Origin: CAZGKW01 sp964526295
GTDB taxonomy: Bacteria > Planctomycetota > Phycisphaerae > FEN-1346
Assembly (NCBI GenBank): GCA_964526295.1
Contig: CAZGKW010000030.1
Coordinates: 1-53,262, forward strand
Length of the DNA stretch: 53,262 nt
Reading direction: 5' to 3'
Within the stretch, counting starts at the first letter, position 1. The number at the start of each line of letters is the position of its first letter. The notes beneath the pieces were generated by a model. The model saw nothing but the letters and a program-made list of their open reading frames with translations, was not told where the DNA came from and ran no database searches. The position numbers and the translations under genes were made by a program. Shown one piece after another: positions 7,840 to 17,529 of the stretch.

Positions 7840-8838
7840 CTTCAGTCCGGTCGCCTGCTTGACCTCGTCCAGGGTTGCCTCGGCCACTTCGGCGGCGCGG
7901 CGGGCGCCGTCGGCCAGGATGGCCCGGAGGCGGTCGGGGTCGGCCTCCAGCTTCCGGCGGCGCTCCCGCGGCTCGGCGAGGCATTCGGCCAGCACCTCCG
8001 CCAGGCGGGCCTTGCAGTCCTTGCAGCCCCAGGCCGAGGTGCGGCACTTCTCGGCGACCTCCTCGTACTCGTCCGGCGAGAACGTCTTGTACCACTGGCA
8101 GACGTTGCACTCCTCGGGGTGGCCGGGGTCGGTCTTGTAGACCCGCTTCGGGTCGGTGATCATGGTCATGACCTTCTTGCGGATCTCGTCGGGGTCGTCG
8201 GCGATGTCGATCTGGTTGCCGTAGCTCTTGGACATCTTCCGCCGGTCGGTGCCGAGCAGGCGGGGGCTGCGCGTCAGCTTGGCCTCGGGCTCGACGAGGA
8301 CGTCCCGGCCGACGAGGTTGTTGAACCGGCGGACGACCTCTCGCGTCAGCTCCAGGTGGGGGAGCTGGTCCTCGCCCACGGGCACCGCGTCGGCCTTGTA
8401 GATGACGATGTCGGCGGCCTGGAGCACGGGGTAGCCGAGGAAGGCGTAGTTGCGGATATCGCGGGAGGAGAGTTGCTGGAGCTGCTCCTTGTAGGTCGGG
8501 TTCCGCTCGAGCCACGAGATGGGCGTGTAGCACGAGAGGATGACGTGGAGCTCGGCGTGCTGGGGGACGTCGATCTGGCGGAAGATGACGCTCCGCTCGG
8601 GGTCGAGGCCGCACGCCAGGAAATCGAGGGCCACCTCGCGGGCGCTCTCGGGCAGCGACGCCGGGTCCTCGTACTCGCTCATCAGGGCGTGGTAGTCAGC
8701 GATCATGAAGAAGCAGTCGTACTCGTCCTGAAGGTCGCGCCAGTTGGCCAGGGCCCCGACCAGGTTGCCCAGGTGGAGGCGGCCGGTGGGCCGCATGCCG
8801 CTCAGGATCCGCTTCCGACCGCCGTCGTTCGCGCCCAT
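7831..8838 (-). CDS. trpS: Tryptophanyl-tRNA synthetase
   Basis: 335 residues. Class I aminoacyl-tRNA synthetase that charges tRNA-Trp. The HIGH-type signature appears as PTGRLHLGNLVGAL near residue 16, the KMSKS loop as KMSKSYGN near residue 200, and the tryptophan pocket region as LGYPVLQAADIVIYKADAVPVGEDQ. The ATG at 8838 has an AAGGAG site 5 nt upstream; a GTG one codon earlier is possible but too close to that site. A CNVCQ/CKDC group of four cysteines near residues 240-280 is a zinc-site-like insertion also found in some bacterial TrpRS. Confidence 0.96.
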   Translation of the reverse strand: MGANDGGRKRILSGMRPTGRLHLGNLVGALANWRDLQDEYDCFFMIADYHALMSEYEDPASLPESAREVALDFLACGLDPERSVIFRQIDVPQHAELHVILSCYTPISWLERNPTYKEQLQQLSSRDIRNYAFLGYPVLQAADIVIYKADAVPVGEDQLPHLELTREVVRRFNNLVGRDVLVEPEAKLTRSPRLLGTDRRKMSKSYGNQIDIADDPDEIRKKVMTMITDPKRVYKTDPGHPEECNVCQWYKTFSPDEYEEVAEKCRTSAWGCKDCKARLAEVLAECLAEPRERRRKLEADPDRLRAILADGARRAAEVAEATLDEVKQATGLKGI

Positions 8839-8856
8839 CACCTCTCCTTGCTCGCT

Positions 8857-9522
8857 CTACACGCTCGGAAACACGTCGATGCCGGAGACCAGCTCGATCA
8901 GCTTGTACGCCGGGTACCCGAGGACCGAGAAGCCGAGGGTCCTCGCCAGGAGCTGGTTCGCCAGCACGAGACCCAGCAGAAGGCCCATGCCGTAGGGGCG
9001 CAGCTCGCTGTACCGAATGGCCACGTTCAAGGGCAGCAGGTTCTGGAGGATGTGCGACCCGTCCAGGGGGGGCACCGGCAGCAGGTTGAAAATGCCCAGG
9101 AACAGGTTGATCATGCTGAACGTCACGAGCAGCTCCCAGAGGACCTCACCGGCGTCGCCCAGGCCGCCCATCCAGCCGAAGGCGACACGCATCGCGAGGC
9201 CGGCGGCGATGCCCAGCGTGAGGTTCGCCGCCACCCCGGCCCCGCCCACAAGGACCTCGTCCCGGCGCCTCGTCTCGTGGTCGAAATTCGAGGCGACGAC
9301 GGGCACGGGCTTCGCCCACCCGATGGGGCCGATCATCAGGCAGATCGTCCCGAACAGGTCCAGGTGGGCCAGCGGGTTCAGCGTCAACCGTCCCATGCGT
9401 GCGGCCGTGTCGTCGCCGCACTTGTTCGCCGACCACGCGTGCATGAACTCGTGGATCGTCAGGGCGAAGAAGACGACCGGGAGGCGCACGAGCAGTTCGA
9501 CGATCGAGTAGCCGAAGATCAC
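8857..9522 (-). CDS. Site-2 protease (M50) family membrane metallopeptidase
   Basis: 221 residues and about five membrane segments. The zinc-binding HEFMH (residues 24-28) is in the first helix, and NLLPVPPLDGSHIL supplies the third ligand and the LDG motif. This is the short, PDZ-less site-2 protease type (rhomboid-like size) common across bacteria. Substrate unknown. Start GTG at 9522 with GGGGGAG 7 nt upstream. It is 18 nt before trpS on the same strand, so the two are probably cotranscribed. Confidence 0.9.
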   Translation of the reverse strand: MIFGYSIVELLVRLPVVFFALTIHEFMHAWSANKCGDDTAARMGRLTLNPLAHLDLFGTICLMIGPIGWAKPVPVVASNFDHETRRRDEVLVGGAGVAANLTLGIAAGLAMRVAFGWMGGLGDAGEVLWELLVTFSMINLFLGIFNLLPVPPLDGSHILQNLLPLNVAIRYSELRPYGMGLLLGLVLANQLLARTLGFSVLGYPAYKLIELVSGIDVFPSV

Positions 9523-9680
9523 CGCCGGGCTCCCCCGCGTCCTGCCTGTGCCCGGGCCGGGCGACGCCGTCGCCGTCCGTCCCCGCGCGGGTCAGCGAGT
9601 GTATCCGGGGCGGCGGGGCAAGTCAATGCGCGCCGGGCGGGCAGACGCCGGCTGGCGCGCCGGCGGCCGCGTTTTTCCTG

Positions 9681-9709
9681 TTGACAGGCTCCGACTCACG
9701 CTCTAGCAT
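9681..9709 (+). promoter_or_regulatory. Strong sigma-70 promoter of the small lipoprotein
   Basis: Perfect TTGACA (9681-9686), a 17-nt spacer and TAGCAT (9704-9709; four of six bases). The predicted start, near 9716, leaves a leader of about 72 nt before the ATG at 9789. Confidence 0.75.
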
Positions 9710-9788
9710 GGCCCGCACGTGGGGAGGCCCGGCGGGTGTGGCGCGTTGAGCCGCGACTGCGGCGGGCCGACTTCAGGAGACCGAGTCC

Positions 9789-10010
9789 ATGAAACGTGCA
9801 GTCCTGCTGGTCCTGGCACTGGCCTTCGTGTTCGCGGTGGCGGCGACGGGATGCGAGTCGTTCGAGCGGCGCTACGGCCCCGACATCCGGTACCGCAAGA
9901 TCGTGCATCAGCGGGTCGTCGACGCCGACGTCGTCGGTTTTGCCGACGACACGGACGCCGTCTTCTTGAACGAGCAGCCGACCCACCTGTCGCCGTGGTA
10001 CAACCAGTAG
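9789..10010 (+). CDS. Small putative lipoprotein of unknown function
   Basis: 73 residues. A basic MKR start, a hydrophobic stretch VLLVLALAFVFAVAA and a cysteine after ATG give a signal-peptidase-II site of approximate fit (AATGC, cleavage before C22). The mature part of about 52 residues is charged and has no cysteines beyond the lipidated one; it ends HLSPWYNQ. AGGAG lies 9 nt before the ATG. The gene has its own strong promoter and a hairpin terminator, so it is a stand-alone transcript. I do not recognise the family. Confidence 0.75.
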   Translation: MKRAVLLVLALAFVFAVAATGCESFERRYGPDIRYRKIVHQRVVDADVVGFADDTDAVFLNEQPTHLSPWYNQ

Positions 10011-10035
10011 GCGCAGGCCTCTGAGTGTTCTTCCC

Positions 10036-10065
10036 GGCCCCGCCCGCGAGGGACGGGGCCTTGCT
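10036..10065 (+). terminator. Hairpin terminator after the small lipoprotein
   Basis: GGCCCCG (10036-10042) pairs with CGGGGCC (10054-10060), followed by TTGCT. The stem is strong but the T-tract is weak. Confidence 0.6.
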
Positions 10066-10135
10066 ATGCGCCGACCGGACGGACCGGGCCGGTGCGCCGC
10101 CCCCAAAAGTCTGGATGGCCCCCCGACCGTCCCGC

Positions 10136-10141
10136 TATAAT
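10136..10141 (+). promoter_or_regulatory. -10 box of the dapF-opp run
   Basis: Perfect TATAAT 42 nt before the dapF ATG. The -35 region (TGGATG with an 18-nt spacer) is poor, so an activator or another sigma factor may contribute. Confidence 0.5.
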
Positions 10142-10182
10142 GACGCCGCCTGCACGTGCGGGACACAGGCGGAGCGAAGACG

Positions 10183-11019
10183 ATGCGGTTCGTGAAACTC
10201 CACGGGGCCGGCAACGACTACCTCTACGTCAACGGGTTCGAGACCGAGGTGGCGGACCCGGCCGACCTGGCCCGGCGTATGAGCGACCGGCACTTCGGCG
10301 TCGGGGCGGACGGGCTGATCCTCGTCCTCCCGCCGGAGGGCGACGGCGACGTCCGCATGCGGATCTTCAACGCCGACGGGTCCGAGGCCGAGATGTGCGG
10401 CAACGGGGTCCGGGCCCTGGCCCGGTTCGCCGTCGATCGGGGCCTCGCCGAAGGGGAAGCGGTCCGCGTCGAGACGGTCGCGGGGCCCCGGGTGGTCGAG
10501 CTCCGCCGGGAGAACGGGCGGATCGCCCGCGGCACCGTGACGATGGGCCGCCCGCGATTCGCGCCCGAGCAGGTCCCCGTCCGGGCCGAGGGCGACCGCG
10601 TCGTCGACGCGCCCCTGGAGGTCGCCGGCGAGACGCTCCGGATGACCTGCGTCAATATGGGCAACCCCCACGCCGTGTTCTACGTGGCCGACGCGGCGGC
10701 GTGGCCGCTGGAGCGGCTGGGTCCTCGGATCGAGCATCACGAGCGGTTCCCCGAGCGGGTCAACGTCCACGCGGTCGAAGTGGCCTCGCCGAACGAGGTG
10801 ACCGTCCGGACGTGGGAACGGGGCAGCGGGCCGACGCTGGCCTGCGGCACGGGGGCCTGTGCGGTGTGCGTGGCGGGGGTGCTGACGGGCCGGACGGGCC
10901 GGCGGATCGTGGCCCACGTTCCGGGCGGCGACCTGGAGGTCGCGTGGCCCGACGACGAGGCCGAGGTGCGGATGACCGGCCCGATCGAAGAAGTGTTCAC
11001 GGGCGAGTGGCCGGACTGA
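10183..11019 (+). CDS. dapF: Diaminopimelate epimerase
   Basis: 278 residues from ATG 10183 (GGAG 8 nt upstream), giving MRFVKLHGAGNDYLYV. It interconverts LL- and meso-diaminopimelate, the last step before meso-DAP enters peptidoglycan or is decarboxylated to lysine. Both catalytic cysteines are visible: C72 in EMCGNGVRAL and C221 in LACGTGACA. NMGNPHAVFYV and ERVNVHAVEV are also standard. An in-frame upstream ATG at 10156 adds nine unrelated residues and was rejected. Seven bases separate it from oppA, and the run continues through oppF. Confidence 0.97.
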   Translation: MRFVKLHGAGNDYLYVNGFETEVADPADLARRMSDRHFGVGADGLILVLPPEGDGDVRMRIFNADGSEAEMCGNGVRALARFAVDRGLAEGEAVRVETVAGPRVVELRRENGRIARGTVTMGRPRFAPEQVPVRAEGDRVVDAPLEVAGETLRMTCVNMGNPHAVFYVADAAAWPLERLGPRIEHHERFPERVNVHAVEVASPNEVTVRTWERGSGPTLACGTGACAVCVAGVLTGRTGRRIVAHVPGGDLEVAWPDDEAEVRMTGPIEEVFTGEWPD

Positions 11020-11026
11020 GGGCGGC

Positions 11027-12799
11027 GTGAGAGACGCGTTGCACAACGGGGCGGCGGTCGGGACGGGGCTGGTCGTGTGGGCGGCTTTCGTCCTGGCCGC
11101 CGGCGGCGCCGAGGTTCCCGACTTCACGCCGGAGCAGATGGGCGGCACCCTCCGGCGGAACATGTCCGCCGAGCCCCAGAACCTCAACCCCCTCACGGGC
11201 AAGGACCTCTACGAGCGGCTCGTCAACAACTACGTCTTCGAGGGTCTCCTGGAGCGGGACCTGGACACGCTCGAGCTGAAGGGGGAGCTCGCCGCAAGCT
11301 GGGAGGTCTCGCCGGACGGGCGGACCATCACGTTCCATTTGAAGCCCGAGGCCCGGTTCTCGGACGGCCAGCCCGTTACGGCCGACGACGTCGTCTTTAC
11401 CTACGAGACGGTGACCAACCCGGCGATCGACTGCCGCAGCCTGGCCTCGTACTTCGCCGACTGCGAGCGGTGCGAGAAGGTGGACGAGCACACCGTCCGC
11501 TTCGTCTGGAAGCAGAAGTACTTCAAGAGCGTCGAGGTCAGCGGCGGATTCAGCCCCATCATTCCGAAGCATCTTTATGAAAAGCACGTCCGGGCCGACC
11601 CGCAGGACCCCGAGCACTTCAACAGGCTGGCGAAAGGCTTCGTCGGTTCCGGGCCCTACAAGTTCGAGGCCTGGCAGACGGGCCAGGAGATCTCGCTCGT
11701 CCGCAACGAGCGGTACTGGGGCAAGCCCCGGGCGTTTGACCGCATCGTCTTCCGCCTGATCATCGACGACCAGGCCGCCGTCCAGACGTTCCTCAGCGGC
11801 GACCTCGACGACCTCTCCCTCACGCCCGAATGGTGGGTCAAGCTGGAAACGCTGAAGGAAGAGGACCCCGAACGGGCCGAGGTCATGCGGATGTACCGCT
11901 ATGGGACCCCCGCCAACGGCTACTCCTTCATCGGCTGGAACAACTCGCGGTATCGGTGGGTGACCCGTGCCGGAGGCGAACCGGAGCGGATCGAGGAGGT
12001 CCACCCGATCTTCGGCGACGCCCGCGTCCGGCGGGCCATGACCCACCTGATCGACCGCCGCCGCCTCCTCGAGCACCTCTACTACGACATCGGAAGCGTC
12101 GCGACCGGCCCGTTCTGGCCGAAGTCGCCCCAGACCGACCCCTCGGTGAGCCCCTGGCCGTTCGACCGGCAGGCGGCGCTGGCCCTGCTGAAGGAAGCGG
12201 GCTGGGACGACCGCGACCAGGACGGGTGGCTGGAGGACCCCGGCGGCCGACGGTTCGAGTTCGAGTGGCTCATCCCTGGGGTGGACCCGACGGCCCAGGA
12301 CCTGGCCCGGCTCCTGAAGGAGGAGTTCCGGCGGACCGGCATCGACGTCCACACCCGGTTCGTCGAGTGGTCGGTCTTCGTGGTCCGGCTGGACAACCGC
12401 GACTTCGACGCCGTCATCCTCGCATGGGGCGGGGGAGGCGTCGAGAGCGATCCCTACCAGATCTGGCACAGCGACCAGATCGCCGACCAGGGACACAATT
12501 TCATCTCGTTCCGAAACGCCGAGGCCGACCGCCTCATCACGGAGGCCCGCCGCGAACTCGACCCCGACCGCCGAAACGCCCTCTACCACGCCTTCCATCG
12601 CCTGCTCCACCGGGAGCAGCCGTACACGTTCTTCATCGCACGGGAGAGCTTGCGGCTCGTTTCGCAGCGGGTCCGCGGCGCGATCGTGCACAAGGGCGGC
12701 ATGGACACCGAAGAGTGGTGGGTCCCGGCCGGGAAGCGCCGCCGAACCGGGACCGGGGCACCCACGCCTGCGGGCCCGCGCGGGGGGCCGACGCCGTGA
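11027..12799 (+). CDS. oppA: Oligopeptide ABC transporter, periplasmic binding protein
   Basis: 590 residues, family SBP_bac_5. A signal peptide covers about residues 1-28 (hydrophobic VGTGLVVWAAFVLAAGGA) and lacks a lipobox cysteine, so the protein is probably free in the periplasm. Family marks are EPQNLNPLTG near the mature N-terminus, ELAASWEVSPDGRTITFHL, GSGPYKFEAWQTGQEISLVRN and VRRAMTHLIDRRRLLEHL. Such proteins bind peptides or related solutes for import. Start GTG 11027; its stop overlaps the oppB start (GTGA). Position next to dapF raises murein peptides as a possible ligand; the sequence alone does not fix it. Confidence 0.92.
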   Translation: MRDALHNGAAVGTGLVVWAAFVLAAGGAEVPDFTPEQMGGTLRRNMSAEPQNLNPLTGKDLYERLVNNYVFEGLLERDLDTLELKGELAASWEVSPDGRTITFHLKPEARFSDGQPVTADDVVFTYETVTNPAIDCRSLASYFADCERCEKVDEHTVRFVWKQKYFKSVEVSGGFSPIIPKHLYEKHVRADPQDPEHFNRLAKGFVGSGPYKFEAWQTGQEISLVRNERYWGKPRAFDRIVFRLIIDDQAAVQTFLSGDLDDLSLTPEWWVKLETLKEEDPERAEVMRMYRYGTPANGYSFIGWNNSRYRWVTRAGGEPERIEEVHPIFGDARVRRAMTHLIDRRRLLEHLYYDIGSVATGPFWPKSPQTDPSVSPWPFDRQAALALLKEAGWDDRDQDGWLEDPGGRRFEFEWLIPGVDPTAQDLARLLKEEFRRTGIDVHTRFVEWSVFVVRLDNRDFDAVILAWGGGGVESDPYQIWHSDQIADQGHNFISFRNAEADRLITEARRELDPDRRNALYHAFHRLLHREQPYTFFIARESLRLVSQRVRGAIVHKGGMDTEEWWVPAGKRRRTGTGAPTPAGPRGGPTP

Positions 12800-13956
12800 A
12801 GACCTACATCGTCCGGCGGCTGCTCCTGATGGTCCCGACGCTCGTCGGCATCACGGTCCTGGTCTACACGATCGTCCGCCTGGCCCCCGGCGACCCGATC
12901 GAGGCGATGATCCGCTCCCAGGCCGGCGACATCAACCCTCAGGTCTTCGCCAAGGAGGCCGACGCCATCCGCGAACGGCTCGGCCTGAAGGAATACAACC
13001 TGTGGGGGGCGGACCCCGAACGCATCGATCCCCTCGAGAAGCTCCTCAACGTCTTCGCCGGCTATGGCCGGTGGGTCGCCCACATGGCCCGCGGCGACTT
13101 CGGAGAGAGCATCAAGTTCACCGCCAGCGACGGCACGAAGGACCCGCTGAGCCTGCTGAAGGACCGGGCGGCCGTCAGCATCACGCTGAACGTCATCGCC
13201 GACATCGCGATCTTCGGCATCGCCATCCCCGTCGGCCTGATGGCGGCCCGGCGGCGGGGGGCCTTCGACGTGGGCTCCACGTTCGTCCTGCTCGCCCTGT
13301 GGAGCATCCCCGTCATCCTCGCCGGGGCCCTTCTGAAACGGTACCTGGGGCAGGGCGGGGCGGGGGTCTCGTGGTTCCCTGTGGCCGGCCTGCATGGCGA
13401 CGCCTACGTCGGCTACGACGTTTTCCCCGAGTGGCCGGACGGCATGGGCTTCAGGGAATATCTCTCGATGCTCTGGGCCCACTGGGGCACGGGCGGACCG
13501 CCCACGCCGGGCTTGGGACTCCTCGGGTACCTCGTCGACCTGCTGTGGCACGCCGCCCTGCCGGTCACGTGCCTGGTCTATGGCGGGCTGGCGTACCTGT
13601 CGAAGCTGGGGCGGGCCAGCCTGCTCGAAAACCTCCGGGCCGATTACGTCCGGACCGCCCGGGCCAAGGGCCTGCCCGAGGGGCGCGTCGTCTACCATCA
13701 CGCCCTCCGCAACAGCCTCCTGCCGATGATCACCGTCATGGTCGGTGCGGTCCCGGCCCTGATCGGCGGCAGCGTCATCGTCGAGACGATGTTCAGCATC
13801 CAGGGGATGGGGCGGTTGTTCGTCGAGGCCGCCCGGGCCTACGACCTCTCGGTCATCATGTTCGAGACGCTGGTCTACGCCACGCTGACGCTCTTTTTCT
13901 TCCTCCTCGGGGACATCCTTTACGCCTGGGCCGACCCGCGGGTACGGTATGACTAG
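12796..13956 (+). CDS. oppB: Oligopeptide ABC transporter permease, OppB type
   Basis: 386 residues from GTG 12796, which overlaps the oppA stop. It starts MKTYIVRRLLLMVPTLVGIT, the usual first membrane helix, followed by RLAPGDPIEAMIR. The EAA loop that contacts the ATPases is seen at DYVRTARAKGLPEGRVVYHH. About six membrane helices. It is some 50-70 residues longer than typical OppB because of inserted periplasmic segments (about residues 45-110 and 195-235). The open frame reaches far upstream, but that part overlaps oppA. Confidence 0.93.
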   Translation: MKTYIVRRLLLMVPTLVGITVLVYTIVRLAPGDPIEAMIRSQAGDINPQVFAKEADAIRERLGLKEYNLWGADPERIDPLEKLLNVFAGYGRWVAHMARGDFGESIKFTASDGTKDPLSLLKDRAAVSITLNVIADIAIFGIAIPVGLMAARRRGAFDVGSTFVLLALWSIPVILAGALLKRYLGQGGAGVSWFPVAGLHGDAYVGYDVFPEWPDGMGFREYLSMLWAHWGTGGPPTPGLGLLGYLVDLLWHAALPVTCLVYGGLAYLSKLGRASLLENLRADYVRTARAKGLPEGRVVYHHALRNSLLPMITVMVGAVPALIGGSVIVETMFSIQGMGRLFVEAARAYDLSVIMFETLVYATLTLFFFLLGDILYAWADPRVRYD

Positions 13957-15169
13957 GGTGCGAGCACAAGCCGCCGGGGCCGTTGCGACCCCCGAGGACG
14001 CCCTCGCGGGGCCGGAGCGTTCGTACGGCTCGATCGTCTGGGGCCAGCTCAGGAAGCGTCCCAGCGCGACGATCAGCCTGGCGGTGATCCTCCTGTTCGC
14101 CCTCGCCGGCCTCCTGGCCCCGTTTATCGGCGGGGCCGTCCCCATCCGGTGGGTCGAGGACGGCGAGGTCTCCTGGCCGATCTACCGGTACCTGACGTCG
14201 ATGGAGTACGCGGCCATGGCGGGCTTCGTGCTTGTGGCGGCGCTGCCCTTCACGGCCCGGCTCCTCAAACGCCGGACCCGGCAGACCGGCGGCAGTCCAT
14301 GGGGCAGGGCGTTTCTGCTGCACCTGGCGGTCTGGGTGGCGACGACCGCCGCCCTGGTTGCGTTCTATCAGCCCGAGCGGCGATACGGCTTCTATCTGGA
14401 ACGGGCCGACCGGGCCGAGTCGGCCTGGTTCCCCCTGATCGCCTACCCTCGGCACCCGGGCTACGACGAGCTCGAGGCCAAGGAGCGGCCGCCCTCCTGG
14501 GAGCATCCCCTCGGCACCGGCCGCATCGGCAACGACATCCTCCTGGAGGTGCTTTACGGGGCGCGGACCGCCATGACGATCGGCTTCGTCTCGGTCGGCA
14601 TCAGCGTGACCATCGGCACCCTCCTGGGGGCCGTCAGCGGCTACTTCGGGGGGTGGTTCGACCTGGTCCTCATGCGGGTCGTCGAGATCTTCATGTTCAC
14701 CCCGCGCTTCATTCTGATTATCATCATCCTGACGGTGGTCCCGGCGGCGTTTCCCCAGATCTGGGCCGTCGTCCTGGTGATCGGCGTGACCGGCTGGACG
14801 GGCTCGTACCGGTTCATGCGGGCCGAGTTGATGCGCATCCGCGGCGAGGACTACATGACGGCCGCCCGGGCCCTCGGCGCGCCGACGGGGCGGCTCCTGG
14901 TCCGCCACGCCGTCCCGAACGGGATGGCGCCGATCCTCGTCAGCGCGACGTTCGGCGTGGCCGGCGCGATCTTTCTGGAGGCCAGCCTCGCCTTCCTGAA
15001 CCTGGTGCAGACGCCGAGCTGGGGCACCATGCTCAACGAAGGCACGCAGCACCCGGAATACTGGTGGATGTGGACGGCCTCGGGCGGGGCCATCTTTATC
15101 ACGGTCCTCTGTTACAACCTCCTCGGCGAGGCGATCCGCGACGCCGTCGACCCGAGATTGAAGATATGA
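13949..15169 (+). CDS. oppC: Oligopeptide ABC transporter permease, OppC type, with extra N-terminal membrane segments
   Basis: 406 residues; overlaps oppB by 8 nt. Core features: RKRPSATISLAVILLFALAG (first helix), HPLGTGRIGNDILLEVLYGA (the GTD-like loop of OppC), and the EAA loop YMTAARALGAPTGRLLVRH. Usual OppC proteins are about 300 residues. Here roughly 110 extra residues lie between the first helix and the core and contain two more hydrophobic stretches (YAAMAGFVLVAALPF and GRAFLLHLAVWVATTAALVA). This longer form would add a hairpin of membrane helices. Function otherwise as for OppB. Confidence 0.92.
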   Translation: MTRVRAQAAGAVATPEDALAGPERSYGSIVWGQLRKRPSATISLAVILLFALAGLLAPFIGGAVPIRWVEDGEVSWPIYRYLTSMEYAAMAGFVLVAALPFTARLLKRRTRQTGGSPWGRAFLLHLAVWVATTAALVAFYQPERRYGFYLERADRAESAWFPLIAYPRHPGYDELEAKERPPSWEHPLGTGRIGNDILLEVLYGARTAMTIGFVSVGISVTIGTLLGAVSGYFGGWFDLVLMRVVEIFMFTPRFILIIIILTVVPAAFPQIWAVVLVIGVTGWTGSYRFMRAELMRIRGEDYMTAARALGAPTGRLLVRHAVPNGMAPILVSATFGVAGAIFLEASLAFLNLVQTPSWGTMLNEGTQHPEYWWMWTASGGAIFITVLCYNLLGEAIRDAVDPRLKI

Positions 15170-15196
15170 TTTCAGATTGTGGATTGCGGACTGTGG
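15170..15196. repeat. Short dispersed repeat after oppC
   Basis: The bases directly after the oppC stop contain GGATTGCGGA and flanks related to the repeat that follows the trpS stop (7803-7830). In both places it begins at a stop codon. Confidence 0.45.
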
Positions 15197-15251
15197 CGTG
15201 GGGCGGCGGCGACCGCCTCGCCTCGGGGGGCCGGCCGCAAGGGGACGGACG

Positions 15252-16315
<1,064 letters not shown>

Positions 16316-16319
<4 letters not shown>

Positions 16320-17353
16320 CCAGCCCTGCCGTCAACCCGCGACCCGCCGAGGACAACGTTCTCGTTGCGGTCAAGGACCTCAAGACGCACTTCCCCGTGC
16401 GTCGGGGCCTGTTCGGCCGGACCGTCGGCCACGTCCGCGCGGTCGACGGCGTCTCGTTCGAGGTCCGCCGCGGCAGCACCCTCGGCCTGGTGGGCGAGTC
16501 CGGCTGCGGCAAGACGACGACCGGCCGGACGATCCTCCGCCTGGTCCCGGCCACCGCCGGCAACGTCTACTTCGAAAACGTGCCGGTGTTCGCCCTGGGG
16601 CCGGCGTCGCTGCGCCGGCTCCGCCGCGAGATGCAGATCATCTTCCAGGACCCGTTCGGCAGCCTGAACCCGCGGATGACCGTCGGGGCCATCGTCGGCG
16701 AGGCGCTGACCATCCACGGCGTGGCCCGGGGCCGGGAGCGGGAGGACCGCGTCGCGGGGCTTCTGGAGCGCGTCGGCCTCAGCCCCGACCACCGGAACCG
16801 CTATCCGCACGAATTCTCCGGCGGCCAGCGGCAGCGGATCGGCATCGCCCGGGCCCTCACCCTGGAGCCGAAGTTCATCGTCTGCGACGAGCCCGTCTCG
16901 GCGCTGGACGTCTCGATCCAGGCCCAGATCCTCAACCTCCTGGAACGGCTCCAGGCTGAGCTGGGACTGGCGTACCTGTTCATCGCCCACGACCTGGCGG
17001 TCGTCAGCCACATCTCCGACGACGTGGCGGTCATGTACCTGGGGAAAATTGTGGAGCACGCCCCCCGCGACGCGCTCTACGGCGACCCGCTGCACCCCTA
17101 CACGCGGTGCCTGATGTCGGCCGTCCCGCGGGACCATCCGGACCAGCATCGGGAACGGATCGTCCCTCGCGGCGAGGTGCCGAGCGCGATGAATCCTCCG
17201 CCCGGGTGCCCGTTCCACCCGCGGTGCCCGTGGGCGTTCCAGCGATGCCCGGTCGAGGTGCCCCGGCTACGGCCGGTCGAGAAGGACCCGGAGCACCTGG
17301 TGAGCTGCCACCTGTACCACGGGCCGGGGCCCGAGGTCGTGGCGGTTGAATAA
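16316..17353 (+). CDS. oppF: Oligopeptide ABC transporter ATPase, OppF type
   Basis: 345 residues from ATG 16316, overlapping the oppD stop. KTHFPVRRGLFGR at the N-terminus is characteristic of OppF. Walker A GESGCGKTTT (about residue 60), FQDPFGSLNPRM, signature FSGGQRQRIGIARAL, Walker B FIVCDEPVSALDVS and H-loop FIAHDLAVV are intact. The C-terminal CPFHPRCPWAFQRC cysteine cluster matches that of OppD. It pairs with OppD to energise the OppBC channel and is the last gene of the run. Confidence 0.96.
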
Positions 17354-17529
17354 ACCCCAGGGCACGGCCGACCGATAGAGTAGGGCGGACGAGCCCCATG
17401 GGCGGGGCGTAGCGGCGGGTCTCCGTCCCTGCTGCGCCGTCAGGAGGTCGGGCCCGGTTGGTGATGAGACCGACCGGGGGGCCCCGCCACGTTACCCTTC
17501 GTACCGGACGAGCCATGGAAAGGATGCGC

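Noticed and set aside
7759..9684. 641-codon forward open frame across trpS and the M50 peptidase
   Set aside because: Runs antisense over two certain genes and has no recognisable motif.
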